From Euphorbia lathyris (Eukaryota > Streptophyta > Magnoliopsida > Malpighiales > Euphorbiaceae): DNA of 64,000 nt. Within the stretch, counting starts at the first letter, position 1. Each line of letters starts with the position of its first letter. Under the pieces are notes generated by a model. The model saw only the letters and a list, made by a program, of their open reading frames with translations, was not told where the DNA came from and made no database searches. The DNA is taken from NCBI RefSeq assembly GCF_963576675.1, contig NC_088914.1, forward strand, positions 78,800,441 to 78,864,440, read 5' to 3'. The translations under genes were made by a program, and so were the position numbers. This document shows, in pieces, positions 33,482-45,871 of the stretch.

Positions 33482-35521
33482 GTGAGATCCAGTGTGACAA
33501 GAGGTTAGGGTGTGACACAACAAAACTACGTAGTTTTGATGATGATTAAAAAGGGCAGGGTGGCAAATTTGTAAATAAAATGAAAGATATGATAGAGAAA
33601 ATTATTTTATTTCTTTTCTTTAAAATACATTTTCCCGACATCTCTAACATCGTTTTTCAAAAAAAATTTATACTATTAGACTCGTCTAAATTAGACGGTC
33701 ATTTTAAGATCCCTGAAGCTCAAGTAAAAAAAATTTCGGTGATCGAAATCCGGATGAACGTTTTCCGGTGAGAAAAAAGTGCTCAGAAAATTCTCAAAAA
33801 AATCCAGAAAATGTAAAACATTATTCTAAGAAACTTTAATTCTTGAGTCGAAGCGGAGTTTCTTACGATTTAGTCCCAATAAAATTTTTCGTTAATTTTA
33901 TGCATTTTACATGCTTCAACAATTTGTTGGGTCAAAACTGTAAGGAATCTCGCTTTGAGCCAATAATTAAAGTTTCTTAAAATGATGTTTTAAATATTTT
34001 GGAATTTTTTGATAATTTTCTGGACACGTTTTTTTTGTCCTACTTACATTGTTCCAAATCAGTGTACCAGTTGTTCCAAACCAGTGTACCATTTGTTCCA
34101 AGATAATACTTATATTGTTCCAACAAAAAAATGTTTTATTTCTTTTCTTTAAAATACATTTTTTCGATATTTCTAACCTCCTTTTTCGAAAAATTTTATA
34201 CTATTAGACTCATTTAAATTAGACGGTCATTTTAAGATCCCCGAAGTTCAAGTAAAAAAAATTCCGGTGAACGGAATCCGGGTGGGCGTTTTCTGGCGAG
34301 AAAAAAAGTGTCCAAAAAATTCCAGAAAATGTAAAACATTATTCTAAGAAATTTTAATTCTTGGATCGAAGCAGAATTTCTTACGGTTGAATCCCAATAA
34401 AACTTGTTCTTTAATTTTATCCATTTTACATGCTTCAACAATTTATTGGGTCGAGACTATAAGGAATCTCGCTTTGAGCCAAGAATTAAAGTTTCTTAAA
34501 ATGATGTTTTACATGTTTTGGAATTTTTTGATAATTTTCTGGGTACGTTTTTTATCCTACTTACATTGTTTCAAATCAGTTTACCATTTGTTCCAAACCA
34601 GTGTACCATTTGTTCCAAGATAATACTTATATTGTTCCAACAGAAAAATGTTTTATTTCTTTTCTTTAAAATACATTTTTTTGACATTTCTAACCTCGTT
34701 TTTCGAAAATTTTTATACTATTAGACTCGTCTAAATTAGACGGTCATATTAAGATCCCTGAAGCTTAAGTAAAAAAAATTCCGGTGAACGGAATCCGGGT
34801 GGGCGTTTTCTGGTGAGAAAAAAAGTACCCAGAAAATTATTAAAAAATTCTAAAAAATGTAAAACATTATCCTAAGAAACTTTAATTCTTGGGCCGAAGC
34901 GGGATTTCTTACGGTTTTGACCCAATAAATTATTGAAGGATGTAAAATGGATAAAATTAAGGAAAACGTTTTATTGGGACTAAACCGTAAGAAATCCTAC
35001 TTTGACTCAAGAATTAAAGTTTCTCCAAATAATGTTTTACAGTTTTTGAAATTGTTTGAGAATTTTCTGGGCACTTTCGGTTTTTTTTATCGGAAAACGC
35101 TAATCTAACCACCGGATTCCGTTGATTTGGGACTAAACTGTAAGGAATCTCATTTTGAGTCAAGAATTAAAGTTTCTCAAAATAATATTTTACATTTTCT
35201 GCAATTTTTTGAGAATTTTCTGGACATTTGTTTCTTACAGAAAAACGGATCGCCGGATTCCATTCACCGGAAATTTTTCTACCCGAGCTTCTGGGATCTT
35301 AAAATGACCGTCTAATTAATACGAGTCCAACGGTATAAAAATTTTTGAAAAACAAGATTGGAAAAGTTGGGAAAATACATTTTAAAGAAAAAAATTAAAA
35401 CAATTTTCTTTTTTCCCTTTATTTACAAATTTGATACCTCTTTTTGGTTAATTATAAAATTGGTCATTGTCACACAATAAGACTTGTGACACCATAAGAG
35501 ATATGTCACATTTGATCTCTC

Positions 35522-35526
<5 letters not shown>
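33477..35526. mobile_element. Long-inverted-repeat (foldback/MULE-like) element
   Basis: Termini TAGGGGTGAGATCC...GTGTGACA and inverse TAGAGGAGAGATCA...ATGTGACA. The left arm has three tandem copies, about 517-529 bp apart, of a unit beginning 'ttttatttcttttcttt' (about 33605, 34134 and 34651) and containing 'ttagacggtcattttaagat'. The right part carries the same unit inverted (35260-35400). Around 34950 the arms meet as an inverted repeat with GAAACTTTAATTCTTG and its inverse. No transposase is seen. TA flanks hide any TSD. Confidence 0.65.
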
Positions 35527-35563
<37 letters not shown>

Positions 35564-36617
35564 TATATATATTATAATTGTTATTTATTATATAAAAAGA
35601 AATTTAATATATTAGATGAAACCTAGACCTAAAAATATTTCTCAACTGCTCTTTCTTTTAGTTTTTCGACTGCCAAGTTTTCATATCTCTTCTTCCTTTA
35701 TTTCATTCTTTCATTGCTATCTCTTATATATCCCTTGTTATTTTTCGTTATTCTTCAATTGTGGGCATCTCGTCTATGTTTGAAATTGATATCTTTTTCT
35801 TTGTTCTTTTTCGACTCCCATTGGGCAGATTTTTGATTCAAAGCATCTTGTGTTCGATGAGTCTTTTGATTACACTCGCTTGTTTCCATTTGATTATTAA
35901 ACACTGTAAAAAAATCGCGAATTATCGGCGGAATTTTTTGACGGAATCCATTCCGCAACAATTCACTAACGGATTAGCAATGGAATAGTAAAAACGCCCC
36001 AAAATTTTAATCTTCCAACCAAAGTGTTGGTATTTTTTTTCTGCCGAAGAAGATGTCGAGGAATTTAGTATACACCGACGTAATTTCACTGATATTGTAA
36101 AAAAAAAGGAAAATAATAATAATAAAAAGAAACCAATTTTGGATTAGTGGGAAAAGGAAAAAAATCCCCCCTTATATTTATGTCCCATATATATTCTTCT
36201 GTTTCTCTATCAACAACAGTGTGCGCGTAACCCCCCTTCGTCTCTCAATGGTGTGCGGCCAATACCTCTTTCTCTCTCAACAGTGTGTGCCACCCTGAGC
36301 TTTTTCTTTCTGTCATCTAAACCAGAACTAGTGCCATTTTCGTCAAAACCAGTGCTCTAATCAACAGAACCAAAACCAATGCCCTAATCGAATTACTGGA
36401 ATTTTGGAACTCTCTGTTCTTCATTATCGCGTTTGGAGCTTTGTATTCTTCATTATCGCATTATACTTCATTTCGATGAGTTACTATTGCTTTTGAACTA
36501 TTTGCTTTAATTTGAAATTGTATTAATTCTTATCTGTACGATTTTTTTATTTAGATTGTCTTTTCTTTCAAAGACTTGCTAAATGGAGTTTTGACAGTGA
36601 AATTTTGTCGTTTTTGG
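35527..36617. other. Unassigned AT-rich spacer
   Basis: It begins in a TA microsatellite. 35903-36000 (cactgtaaaaaaatcg, then several CGGAAT motifs) resembles a decayed CACTA-type end, but no partner end was found. No ORF is supported. Confidence 0.4.
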
Positions 36618-38968
36618 CCATTTGCAAATTTGGGGACATTTTTTTAAATTCTCGGCATTCATTAGGAACGACCTAAAGTCGTGTTCGATTTGATACCCGA
36701 CCTCTTCGTTCTCACAGATGTTATAGAAACTTTCATAATTGGTCTACTTAAAGATTATTTAAGACGAAATAGAAAAGATTAAAGATGAGAATACGAAGAG
36801 ATTGTAAATGACATTGTAATACAATAGTACAATCATAAAGAAGAGTTGACCAGTAAATGTCATTGTAATACTACTCGGTAATACCCAATGTTATAAAACT
36901 CGGACCGGATCAGCCGAGTTGAAATGGTTGTTACAAATGCAACAAACCAAACAGAACCAGAATCAAACCGGAAATCTACGGTTCAACCAGTAACCAGTGT
37001 GATCCCGGTTTGATAAAAATAAACTCAGCGGTAAGCATGTCTCATTGCTTTGCTGTCCTCACCCGTTAAAAACTTTATTTATAGCACCTGTATATCTTCC
37101 ACTGCCTCCTATTTTTCTCGATGTGGGACAAAATGAGATTTGGAAATCTCAACATAACAGCAAAAACTTTTGTTGTGCATATATTTTTGAGAAAAGGTTA
37201 CTTATATTATTGTTATTATTTTTTAAATATACTTAATTTGAAATTATTTTCATACTTATATTATTATTGTGCTTATATAAGTATATACTTATATACTTTA
37301 TATTTTTTTAAATATAATTATATACTTATTATATCCGGATTATATAATTTATGTCATATCATGTTAATATATTGGATTATATATAATATATAAAAATAAT
37401 TTCAAAATAATTATATATTTTAAATATATATATAAATATTAGTTATTTATTACGTCATCTGATTCGACCAATCTGAGTCATCTGATCCGATCAACTGACA
37501 TTTGATCTAATTATAAATCCGGTTTGATGTCCTGTCCGGTTTTGATAATATTGGTAATACCAGTTTGCGGGTTAAAAGACAGAGCCATTTACTTTGCGTG
37601 ATGTTCCGAACTGCACACTCTCCGGATTATATCATAATGCGGAGTGGTTATTATTTGACGACTTCGCATCTCGTCCGCATAGAAACCTTCGTAATTTGTC
37701 CACTTAAAGATTATTTAGGATGAAATATTGACAAGTGGACCAAGCAACGAATCTTGGAAAAGATGATCATTAAATCGGTAGGGGCAAAGGCTGGAGACGC
37801 TTGGGGCGCTAATCCAAGTGTGGAAGTTGGGAACGAAATCCGACAGCATCGAGAGTGATGTAGATTATCATTCTGGATCCTCGAAGACCATATATGGAGA
37901 ACACAATTGAAGTTTCATTCATTGGAACTTGATTTCACCTACAACAGGTGCAAACGTAGTGCAACCGAGAGACAAGGGGGAAAAGTCAATTTGGACCTGT
38001 TGTGCGCTAGTGACAAACTGCTGCCATTTGCAAATTCGGGGACATTTTTTTTCATTCTCGGCATTCATTAGGAACGACCTAAAGTCGTGTTCGGTTTGAT
38101 ACCGGACCTCTTCGTTCTCACAGATGCTATAGAAACTTTCATAATTGGTCCACTTAAAGATTATTTAAGACGAAATAGAAAAGATTAAAGATGAGAGATA
38201 CGAAGAGATTGTAAATGACATTGTAATACAATAGTACAATCATAAAGAAGGGTTGACCAGTAAATGACATTGTAATACTGCTCGGTAATACTAGTTCGTG
38301 GGTTAAAAGGTAGAGCCATTTACTTAATGCGTGATGTTCCGGACTACACACTCTCCGTATTATATCGTAATGCGGAGTGTTTATTATTTAATGACTTCGC
38401 ATCCAGTATGCATAAAAACCTTTGTAATTGGTCCACTTAAAGATTATTTAAGACGAAATATTGACAAGTGGACCAAGCAACGAATCTTGGGGACAATGAT
38501 CATTAAATCGGCACGGGCAAAGGCTGGAGACGCTTGGGGCATGAATCGAAGTGTGGAAGTTGAGAACGAAATCCGATAGCATCGAGAGTGATGTAGATTA
38601 TCATTCCGGATCCTCGAAGACCATATGTGGAGAACACAATTGAAGTTTCACTTATTGGAACTTGATTTCACCTACAACAGGTGCAAACATAGTGCGACAG
38701 AGAGACAATAGGGAAAGTCAATTTGGACCCGTTGTGCGCCAGTGACAAACTGTTGCCATTTGCAAATTTGGGGACATTTTTTTAAATTCTCGGCATTGAT
38801 TCATTAGGAACGACCTAAAGTTGTTTTCGATTTGATACCCGACCTCTTCGTTCTCACAGATGCTATAGAAACTTTCATAATTGGTCCATTTAAAGATTAT
38901 TTAAGACGAAATAGAAAAGATTAAAGATGAGAGATACGAATAGATTGTAAATGACCTACTAATACAAT
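36618..38968. repeat. 732-bp tandem repeat, about 2.3 copies, split by a TIR element
   Basis: The anchor 'ccatttgcaaatt' starts near 36618, 38024 and 38756. The last interval is 732 bp. The first is 1,406 bp, which equals 732 plus the 667-bp element and 8-bp TSD inserted at 36887. Each unit holds an internal half-repeat ('ggtccacttaaagattattt'). Short frames such as FVIGPLKDYLRRN recur, but no intact gene is seen and I do not recognise the source. Confidence 0.75.
36887..37553. mobile_element. 667-bp TIR element inside the tandem repeat
   Basis: Termini CAATGTTATAAAACTCGG and inverse CAATATTATCAAAACCGG, flanked by 8-bp GTAATACC (36879-36886 and 37554-37561). The empty site is visible in the sister repeat at about 38285. 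The TSD length suggests hAT, but the terminus is unusual, so the superfamily is left open. Confidence 0.7.
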
Positions 38969-39441
38969 AGTAAAATCATACAATAGTATAATAGTACTTT
39001 CAAATTTAAAAAAAAAAAAGTGCAACAAATTGTTCTTGCGAATGAAAAGAAAAAATATATGTTATTCTGGATTATCATTTGGTAAGGCACCATTACTGCC
39101 CCTTGGTGCCAACTCACTGTATTTCTTCAAGTACTTAAAAAAGGGATCACCTTCCATAGAGTTACGCATTGCATGAAAAACTCTGTACCTTCCCCAGTGT
39201 TACAAACTCTTCTTCAGACAGGCGATCTTGATAGACTAAAAAAAGCTCTACCAATTACAAGTCTGAGGCTGTTTGACTGCAAGACCCACCTGAGCAGGAA
39301 CCACCAACACTAGCACTTATATTGGTAGTGTTGTTTGAGGTCCTTGTGGACCTCACATTCACAACCAAGCTCTCTAGTTGAGCTCTCCTTCGTCTGCCTC
39401 GAAGCAAACTGCTGGGCGGCGAGTCTATTACATAGGCATCA
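38969..39441 (-). other. Spacer with exon-like minus-strand segments
   Basis: A poly(A)-like run is at 39007-39018. On the minus strand, about 39425-39255 reads SSLLRGRRRRAQLESLVVN and ends in stop, and about 39240-39080 reads EEEFVTLG then, after a frameshift, FFKYLKKYSELAPRGSNGA. They have coding-like composition, but I cannot assign them to a family. Confidence 0.3.
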
Positions 39442-39450
39442 TATATTAAA

Positions 39451-39941
39451 GGGTAAATTTCAAATAAAATCCTTATGGTTTTACTAATTTTTAGATAAAG
39501 GACTGTGGTTTACTTTTTGTCAAAACGATGATTGAGGTTTCACACTTAGATTAATGCTATTAAAACTATCTTTAACGATCTTAAAATGAAAATTTTCAAG
39601 AATTAAAGTTGTTCAATGTCATATTTTCTATGGAACTACATTTTCAATTTTCGAAAATCATCTTTTTTGGAACTTTTTCTCTAACTTTCTCTCTCTTTTC
39701 CAAAATTCATCTAAATGATCTCAAAATAAAAAAGTTGAAGAATTAAAGTTGCTTAGAATATTAGTAGTTCTTAAAATATGTCATTTTTGAAGTTGTCAAT
39801 GATGATTTTAATAGTATCAATCGAAAAAAGTCCTTATTTTGTTAAAGTTGAAAACCTCGATCCTCGTTTTGACAAAAAGTAAACCACAATCTTTTATCTG
39901 AAAATTAGTAAAACCACATGAGTTTTATTTGAAATTTACCC
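39451..39941. mobile_element. MULE-type MITE, 491 bp
   Basis: Terminal inverted repeats of about 80 bp start GGGTAAATTTCAAATAAAA. The flanking 9 bp TATATTAAA (39442-39450) and TATACTAAA (39942-39950) differ at one base, consistent with an aged MULE duplication. Non-coding. Confidence 0.82.
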
Positions 39942-39950
39942 TATACTAAA

Positions 39951-41718
39951 CTATCTTTTCCTAAAAACAACGGACAATCATCATAGAAAGCAAGCCAGAG
40001 AGATCTTGTTGATCTTTAGAAAGCAAAAAAAAATGCAATATGTAGGTGGTATGCTGTTTTTAGTTGATTAAGTAGTAGCAGTATAAACTAGTAAAAGAAA
40101 GAAAAGAAAAGTGCAGAGCTCTGTGCCAATACTTAGAAACAGAGAATGGTCAAATCTTTTATTTTCGCTGCAAATTATGATTTCATTGAAAAACAATAGG
40201 AACAAACAACTGTACAATCCACACTACAACAAAATAGAAAACAAGGACCCATCTAAGGCCAATTAGCCCAATTAAAACTACTCCTATTGTAGGTGGCAAC
40301 AATGAAAACAAAGCATATTCATACTGCAAATATATATTAGGACAACAAAAAAACACCATACCACGAGTAAATGAAACAGGTCAAATGTTTTTAATTAAGT
40401 TTAACTTTACATACACTTAAATATATTTTTAAACAGGGACCCAAATACATGGGAATATGGTCAATTGAATGTTGAATGTGCCAAATCAAAAAAGATAAAG
40501 GACCCAATACATAAAAATCAAAAGGATCATTTTTAATGGACAAAATAAAAAATTTACCAATTATAAATGTAGCTCCGTCTAGAGGTTTAAACGAGCCTTG
40601 GTGTAAACTATTCGAGCTCGTCTCGGTGAAAGCTCGATCAAAACTCGGATCAATGGGGCTCGACTCGAGTTCGGTACCGGCTCGAGCACTAACGAGCTGA
40701 GTTCAAGCTTCCTTAGGTTCAGCTCGAAAGCTTACGAGAAGGTTCAATTTTTAATTACTATATATATTTCATTATATATATATAATATTTGATTAGTTAT
40801 TATTAGTTTTCATCACAATTCTAAACTCAAATAAGATTTGATCCATAAAAAAATGACGAATTTTTTTTTTTAGAAATTTGAGTCTTTAGCTAGACAATTA
40901 GATTTTGGTCATGTTTGGTAAAGAGTTTTTTGGGGTAAAATTTGAGGTTTGAGCCACTTTAGAGGTTTTGACTAGTCAAACATTTAATATTGGTGTTTGG
41001 TGAAGAGATGTTTGAAAGAGTTTATTGGTTCCAAAAAGCTAATTTTGAAAAAGTTGATTTTAGGAGCATTTTCAATTAGCTTATTGCTCAATCTCTTTTT
41101 AAAGACATTTTTACCCCTAGTTACTATCCTTTGACTCCAGTAAAAGCCTTACTATGTCCTTATTTTCCATTTTACACAAACAGCTATAAACAATCAGCTA
41201 ATTTTTACTAAATTAGTTTATATAATCAGCTAACAAAAAAGGTAATCAACTAACAGCTACCAGCTAATTGCCAAACAGGGCATTTGATAAGGAACAAAAT
41301 ATATTACAAATTTTAATATATATTTCATTGTTTGAAATTTTCTTCGAGTTTGTGTTTTCCGATAATAAATACCCTCTACTATTCTAGAATCTCGACAATA
41401 ACATAATTGTTTTTCTTTATAAGATTCCAACAGATCTTTTCTGAATCAGATCTTTTCTGAATCAGATCTAAACACTTTGAGCAAAAATGTTGAACTCTTC
41501 TTAACAACACATGATGATGTAAGAAAATATAAACAATTAGCATATTTTAGCAAACACATCATGTACTTGATCTCATCTCGCTACAAAACAGAACTCATGA
41601 ATTAAGATTTCCATAAAATATAATGATAAAATTACTAACCAAAAATCAAATGCAATTAATTACCTCTAATGGGGGGTTAGCCCGAAAGTCTATTGGGGAT
41701 GAGAAAAGCTCAAATGAC
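39951..41718. other. Spacer with decayed repeat scraps
   Basis: No supported gene. About 40575-40745 is rich in 'cgagctcg/gctcga' motifs typical of decayed hAT ends. About 40905-41282 is bounded by 'catgtttggtaaa' and its loose inverse 'ttgccaaacaggg', a possible MITE. 41421-41470 has the direct repeat 'cagatcttttctgaat'. Confidence 0.4.
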
Positions 41719-41721
41719 TTA

Positions 41722-42720
41722 GGCCCTGTTCTTTATTACTTAATTTCAGTAACAATCAGTTCAATTCAGTTCAGTTCAGTTCAGTTCAGTTCAGTTCAGT
41801 TCAGCATTCCGTTTCAGCATTCAGTTTCAACATTCAGTTTCAGTATTCAGTAATTTATCATTATTTATTATATTATCATTATTTATATATAATTTATTAT
41901 AATAATAATTATTATTTATCTATAATTTATCATTATTTATTATTATTATTATTTATAGTTTATCATTATCTATAAATTAGATAAAAGTTAAGAAATGATA
42001 GTTTATTAAACTATATATGGTTTAATAAAAAAAATAAAACTAAAGTATGCATTCATATTTAAAAATTAGGAATTGCATCCATATTATGAATTATTTCTCA
42101 AATTTATCCAATTTATCAATGTTAGGGATAAAATTCTACCATTTTAGACGTTAGAGGTAAAATTACTTCTGACCCAAAATGTTATTTTTGTACTTTAACC
42201 CTTAATTAAAATAAAAAGTTAAGAGTTTGTATTCATATGAAGATTTGTATTTAATTTCATAGGCTTTAAATTATATATAAATTTGTGTTTGTATGTAATT
42301 TGTATTTTTAATTTAAATTAGACTTATTTTTATTTAATTTCATAGGCTTTTATCGAGCCAAGATTTTATCATCCCGGGTTTTTATTTGATATTTAATTTA
42401 GTTTTATCTTTAATAATATATTTATTTATTATTGATATTACTAAATTTATTAGAACCATTATTATTATTATTATTATAAGTTCATTAATCTCCAATATTA
42501 TCATGAAAATTATTTTAAAGTCTAATATCATCATTATTGTTAAGTTCGGTTAAGTTCGGTAGCATTCAGTTAAGTTCAGTAGCATTCAGTTAAGTTCAGT
42601 AGCATTCAGTTAAGTTCAGTATTCAGTTAAATTCAGTTCAGTATTCAGCAGTATTCAGTTCAATTCAATTCAGTTCAGTTCAATTCAGTTCAGTTTTTTT
42701 CAGCGATAAAGAACAGAGCC
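41722..42720. mobile_element. PIF/Harbinger-like element with CAGTT-repeat ends, 999 bp
   Basis: Termini GGCCCTGTTCTTTAT and inverse GGCTCTGTTCTTTAT, flanked by TTA (41719-41721 and 42721-42723). Both subterminal regions are arrays of 'ttcag/cagtt' motifs (about 41757-41850 and 42542-42700). No transposase, so non-autonomous. Confidence 0.8.
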
Positions 42721-42723
42721 TTA

Positions 42724-45100
42724 TCTTTCAGTTGTTGCAGAGTCAACCTTTCAAATTGGGGATTATTTTTTATCAGCTGCTGGCGCATAATACTTCAACA
42801 CCTAGTCCAGTTGACAACTAGACTATATGCCCCTCGAAGCTTCCGCGCTTCTACTATCTCTTTCAGAATTTGCCTCTCCGTTACATCATTCCAGAAATTT
42901 TCCATATTTTTCGTTCTCTTTAGTCTAAAAAATGAATCCCTTGTACTCTTTAGTTCTTCTCCTTCTTCTCTCCTTCTCTTCATTTTTTTTTAGACTAAAA
43001 GTAGAACAGGGATGAGAAGACTAGGCTTGCTGGCAAAAATTTCATGGGGAATAGGAGAAGACTAGGTTAACCGGCAGAAATCTCAGGTCTACAGATGGGG
43101 AATTGATTACAACAGGATGAAGAGATGGGCGAATTGATTGCAAGTTGCAACCGGCGTGTTTTGCTTTTTTAGTTTTCAATGTTTTCTATTTTTTTTAAAT
43201 CAATTATTATAAATATTATTAAAAAAATATAGATTTCATCTCAAAATAGGATTTTTAGTCTAAAAAATGTCTTTATGAAAGATGACTAACAATAAATGAG
43301 TTTCTATTTAATGAGAATAAATATTTGTACATTTTTTATAATTTTCATCTTTATGAATTAATATGTTATACCGTTCATATATTCTATTTTGACTTTTAAT
43401 TTATAGTAAAAATATGATTTTCTGCACGTTGTTTGATGACTATACAAATGAAATCATGGACATAGCATATAATGCTACTCCGAATAATGCTCTAATAGTA
43501 ATCATTCTTCGATATGCAAAGATTGGAGAGTTTAATGATAAATTTATAATTATATTGCTTATATTGACTATTAAATAATGTTTTCACAGTGTTTTTTCTA
43601 TTATCAAATAAAAAATTGAAAATGGTCAATTTAAAAACTAATAATAAAATCTTTGAAATATAAAAATATTACGTATGATATTATAAAATTGTCAAAATTA
43701 AATATGATTGTCGCATCTTAAATATTCTGTTATCAAAATATAAAATATATGAAAAAATATTAAATTGTCAAAACAATAATAAAAATGATATAATTTAATT
43801 AATCACTATTCTACATGATTATTTTATGATGAGTAAAGATTATCACAAAGATATTATTTTCTATGGGCATAAAAATATCATCAATTAATATTATTTTTAT
43901 GACGATTTACACATTAAGATAAATATATTAAATTATATAAATATGGTCATTTACAATAAATAAATGACAACATTTATTTTTGTCACATTTTTCAAATTAT
44001 TTATAATGTATTACAATCCTCGTTAACTAATTATATTTTATTCAACAAATATTTTTTCTCCAATTTTAAATTACTAAAATTTCTCCATAAATATTATAGT
44101 AATGATCATCCATAAATCATTATAATAATATCAAAATATATGACAATATTTAAATACTATCATAAAAGATAATAATATACGATGAAATCTAATTCGTCAC
44201 TATTTGTTTAAATTAAGTTACCACGAATATAAAGCGTCACAAAAAAGTATTTCCAACCATGACGATATTTTTGTCAACAAATTATCATTATTTCGTTAAG
44301 AAAAAAAGTTCCCTCCAAATTAATTCTACTAATTTTTGCCTCCGAAACTATATATTACGATTTTCAGTTATTGTCATAAAATGTATTTAATAGTGACGAA
44401 CTAATAAATCATTGGAGACACAGTTAAAAATTGTCATGAAACAATTAAAAATGGTGACAAAATGAAAAATTTGTCATGTTAAATGATTATAAGTGACAAA
44501 ATTATGTTTGTAGAAAAATAAATTGTCATAAAAGGTCATATTTCTTGTAAGCGAAGTGTAAACTTGATCCATGCTTATTGTCAATTATATAATTTATTAA
44601 AAAATATTATGTTATGTAAATATCTTTAATATATTTATGTTGAATAATTTACTTAGAATATATTTATGAATATAAAACTTAAAATACAGCTAAATATAAT
44701 TAAGGGAAAAGTACAAAAATAAAACTTGTGGTTACACCTGTTTTCGATCGACACTCTTGTGGTTTAAAAGTTTACAAACTGGTAGATTGAGGTTCATTCC
44801 GTTAGCAAACACAGGCCAAATTGACTAACGGTGTTAAAAGTGAAAGGGAAAAGAGTTACTTTGGTCATTGTACTTATTTATTTTTATAAATTAACCCCTT
44901 ATTATCTAATTATCACAAACAAACCTCAAAATTAAAAATAAAAATCAAATATACCATCTTCTCAATCTCTTTTTTTTTTCTCTCTGCTTTCTCATCTTTA
45001 TTAATTTCTCTCTCTAAAATCATTTGAATTAAAAAAAAACTAAATGCTAAAAAAAAACATCAGTACTTGAACAACTTTTACCCTCTTCGTCTTCATCATT
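42724..45100. other. AT-rich spacer left of the Helitron coding region
   Basis: The minus strand at 42983-42798 is open (FWNDVTERQILKEIVEARK) but unassigned. About 43900-44560 has repeated 'tgacaa/ttgtca' motifs and ends 'atatttcttgtaagcg', resembling a decayed CACTA terminus. About 44700-44830 resembles a MITE end. The 5' end of the large Helitron must lie somewhere in 44.5-45.1 kb but could not be placed. Confidence 0.4.
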
Positions 45101-45871
45101 GTAGATGTTCTTGATTTGGGAGATCCAGAATATATGTGTTCATTTTGTGGAGCATTAATGTGGTATGAAGAGCGAATTAAAAAAAACTAGTATTATACCG
45201 AAGTTTTCAATATGTTGTGGAGTTGGAAAAGTGAAACTACCCTTACTAAAAGACCATCCAACTATCCTGAACAATCTTCTATTTGGCATAGACATTCAAA
45301 GTAAATATTTTATAGAAAATATAAGGGCTTACAATATGATGTTCTCTTTTACATCGATGGGTGAAAAAGTTGACTATGTAGTGAACAACGGGAGTGGACC
45401 TTATGTATTGAGATTAAACGGACAAAATTGTCATTTGATTGGTAGTCTACTGCCTCAACATGAATCACAAGCCAAGTTTGTACAAATATACATCCATGAT
45501 ACAAAAAATGAGATTACAAATAGAGCAAAGATAAATTAGGTATGTTATTATTCAATTTAAGGTTTTTATAAGTTAAAAGTAAATTCTACTAGATGCATTT
45601 GATATTTTAATTTTATCTTACAGCTCACGGCATTACAATAAAGAAATTGATCATTCAATAATTGAAGACCTAAAAATCATGCTTGATGACAACAATGTTT
45701 TAACACAATCATTTAGATTGGCAACTTCTGGATGCACAGATTTAAAGCTAAGATTGATAGGAGGTAGAAAAATAGATGGACAAAGATACAATATGCTAGT
45801 GCTTCAGAAATTGCAGGTTTAATTGTGGGAGATTTTGATACCTCTGAAAGTTGTAGAGTTATCATAATAGA
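45101..45871 (+). pseudogene. Helitron Rep/helicase, N-terminal part
   Basis: It starts with a zinc motif region (DPEYMCSFCGALMWYEERI), then after a frameshift in an A run reads CCGVGKVKLPLL, ENIRAYNMMFSFTSMG and NGQNCHLIGSLLP, the conserved N-terminal blocks of plant Helitron proteins. An intron is predicted at 45540-45623 (GTATG...TTACAG). A further frameshift precedes SASEIAGLIVGDFD. It is cut by a hAT at 45872. The protein would carry nicking and unwinding activity in rolling-circle transposition. Confidence 0.8.

Noticed and set aside
35903..36120. CACTG start with CGGAAT repeats
   Set aside because: Possible decayed CACTA end, but the terminus is imperfect and no second end was found.
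40216..40325. CACTACAACAAAA motif and an overlapping hydrophobic minus-strand frame
   Set aside because: The motif resembles a CACTA terminus and the frame resembles a last membrane exon. They conflict, and neither has a partner end or upstream exons.
43900..44560. tgacaa/ttgtca-rich AT region ending atatttcttgtaagcg
   Set aside because: It suggests a CACTA subterminal region, but the terminal GTAGTG is mutated and the other end is missing.
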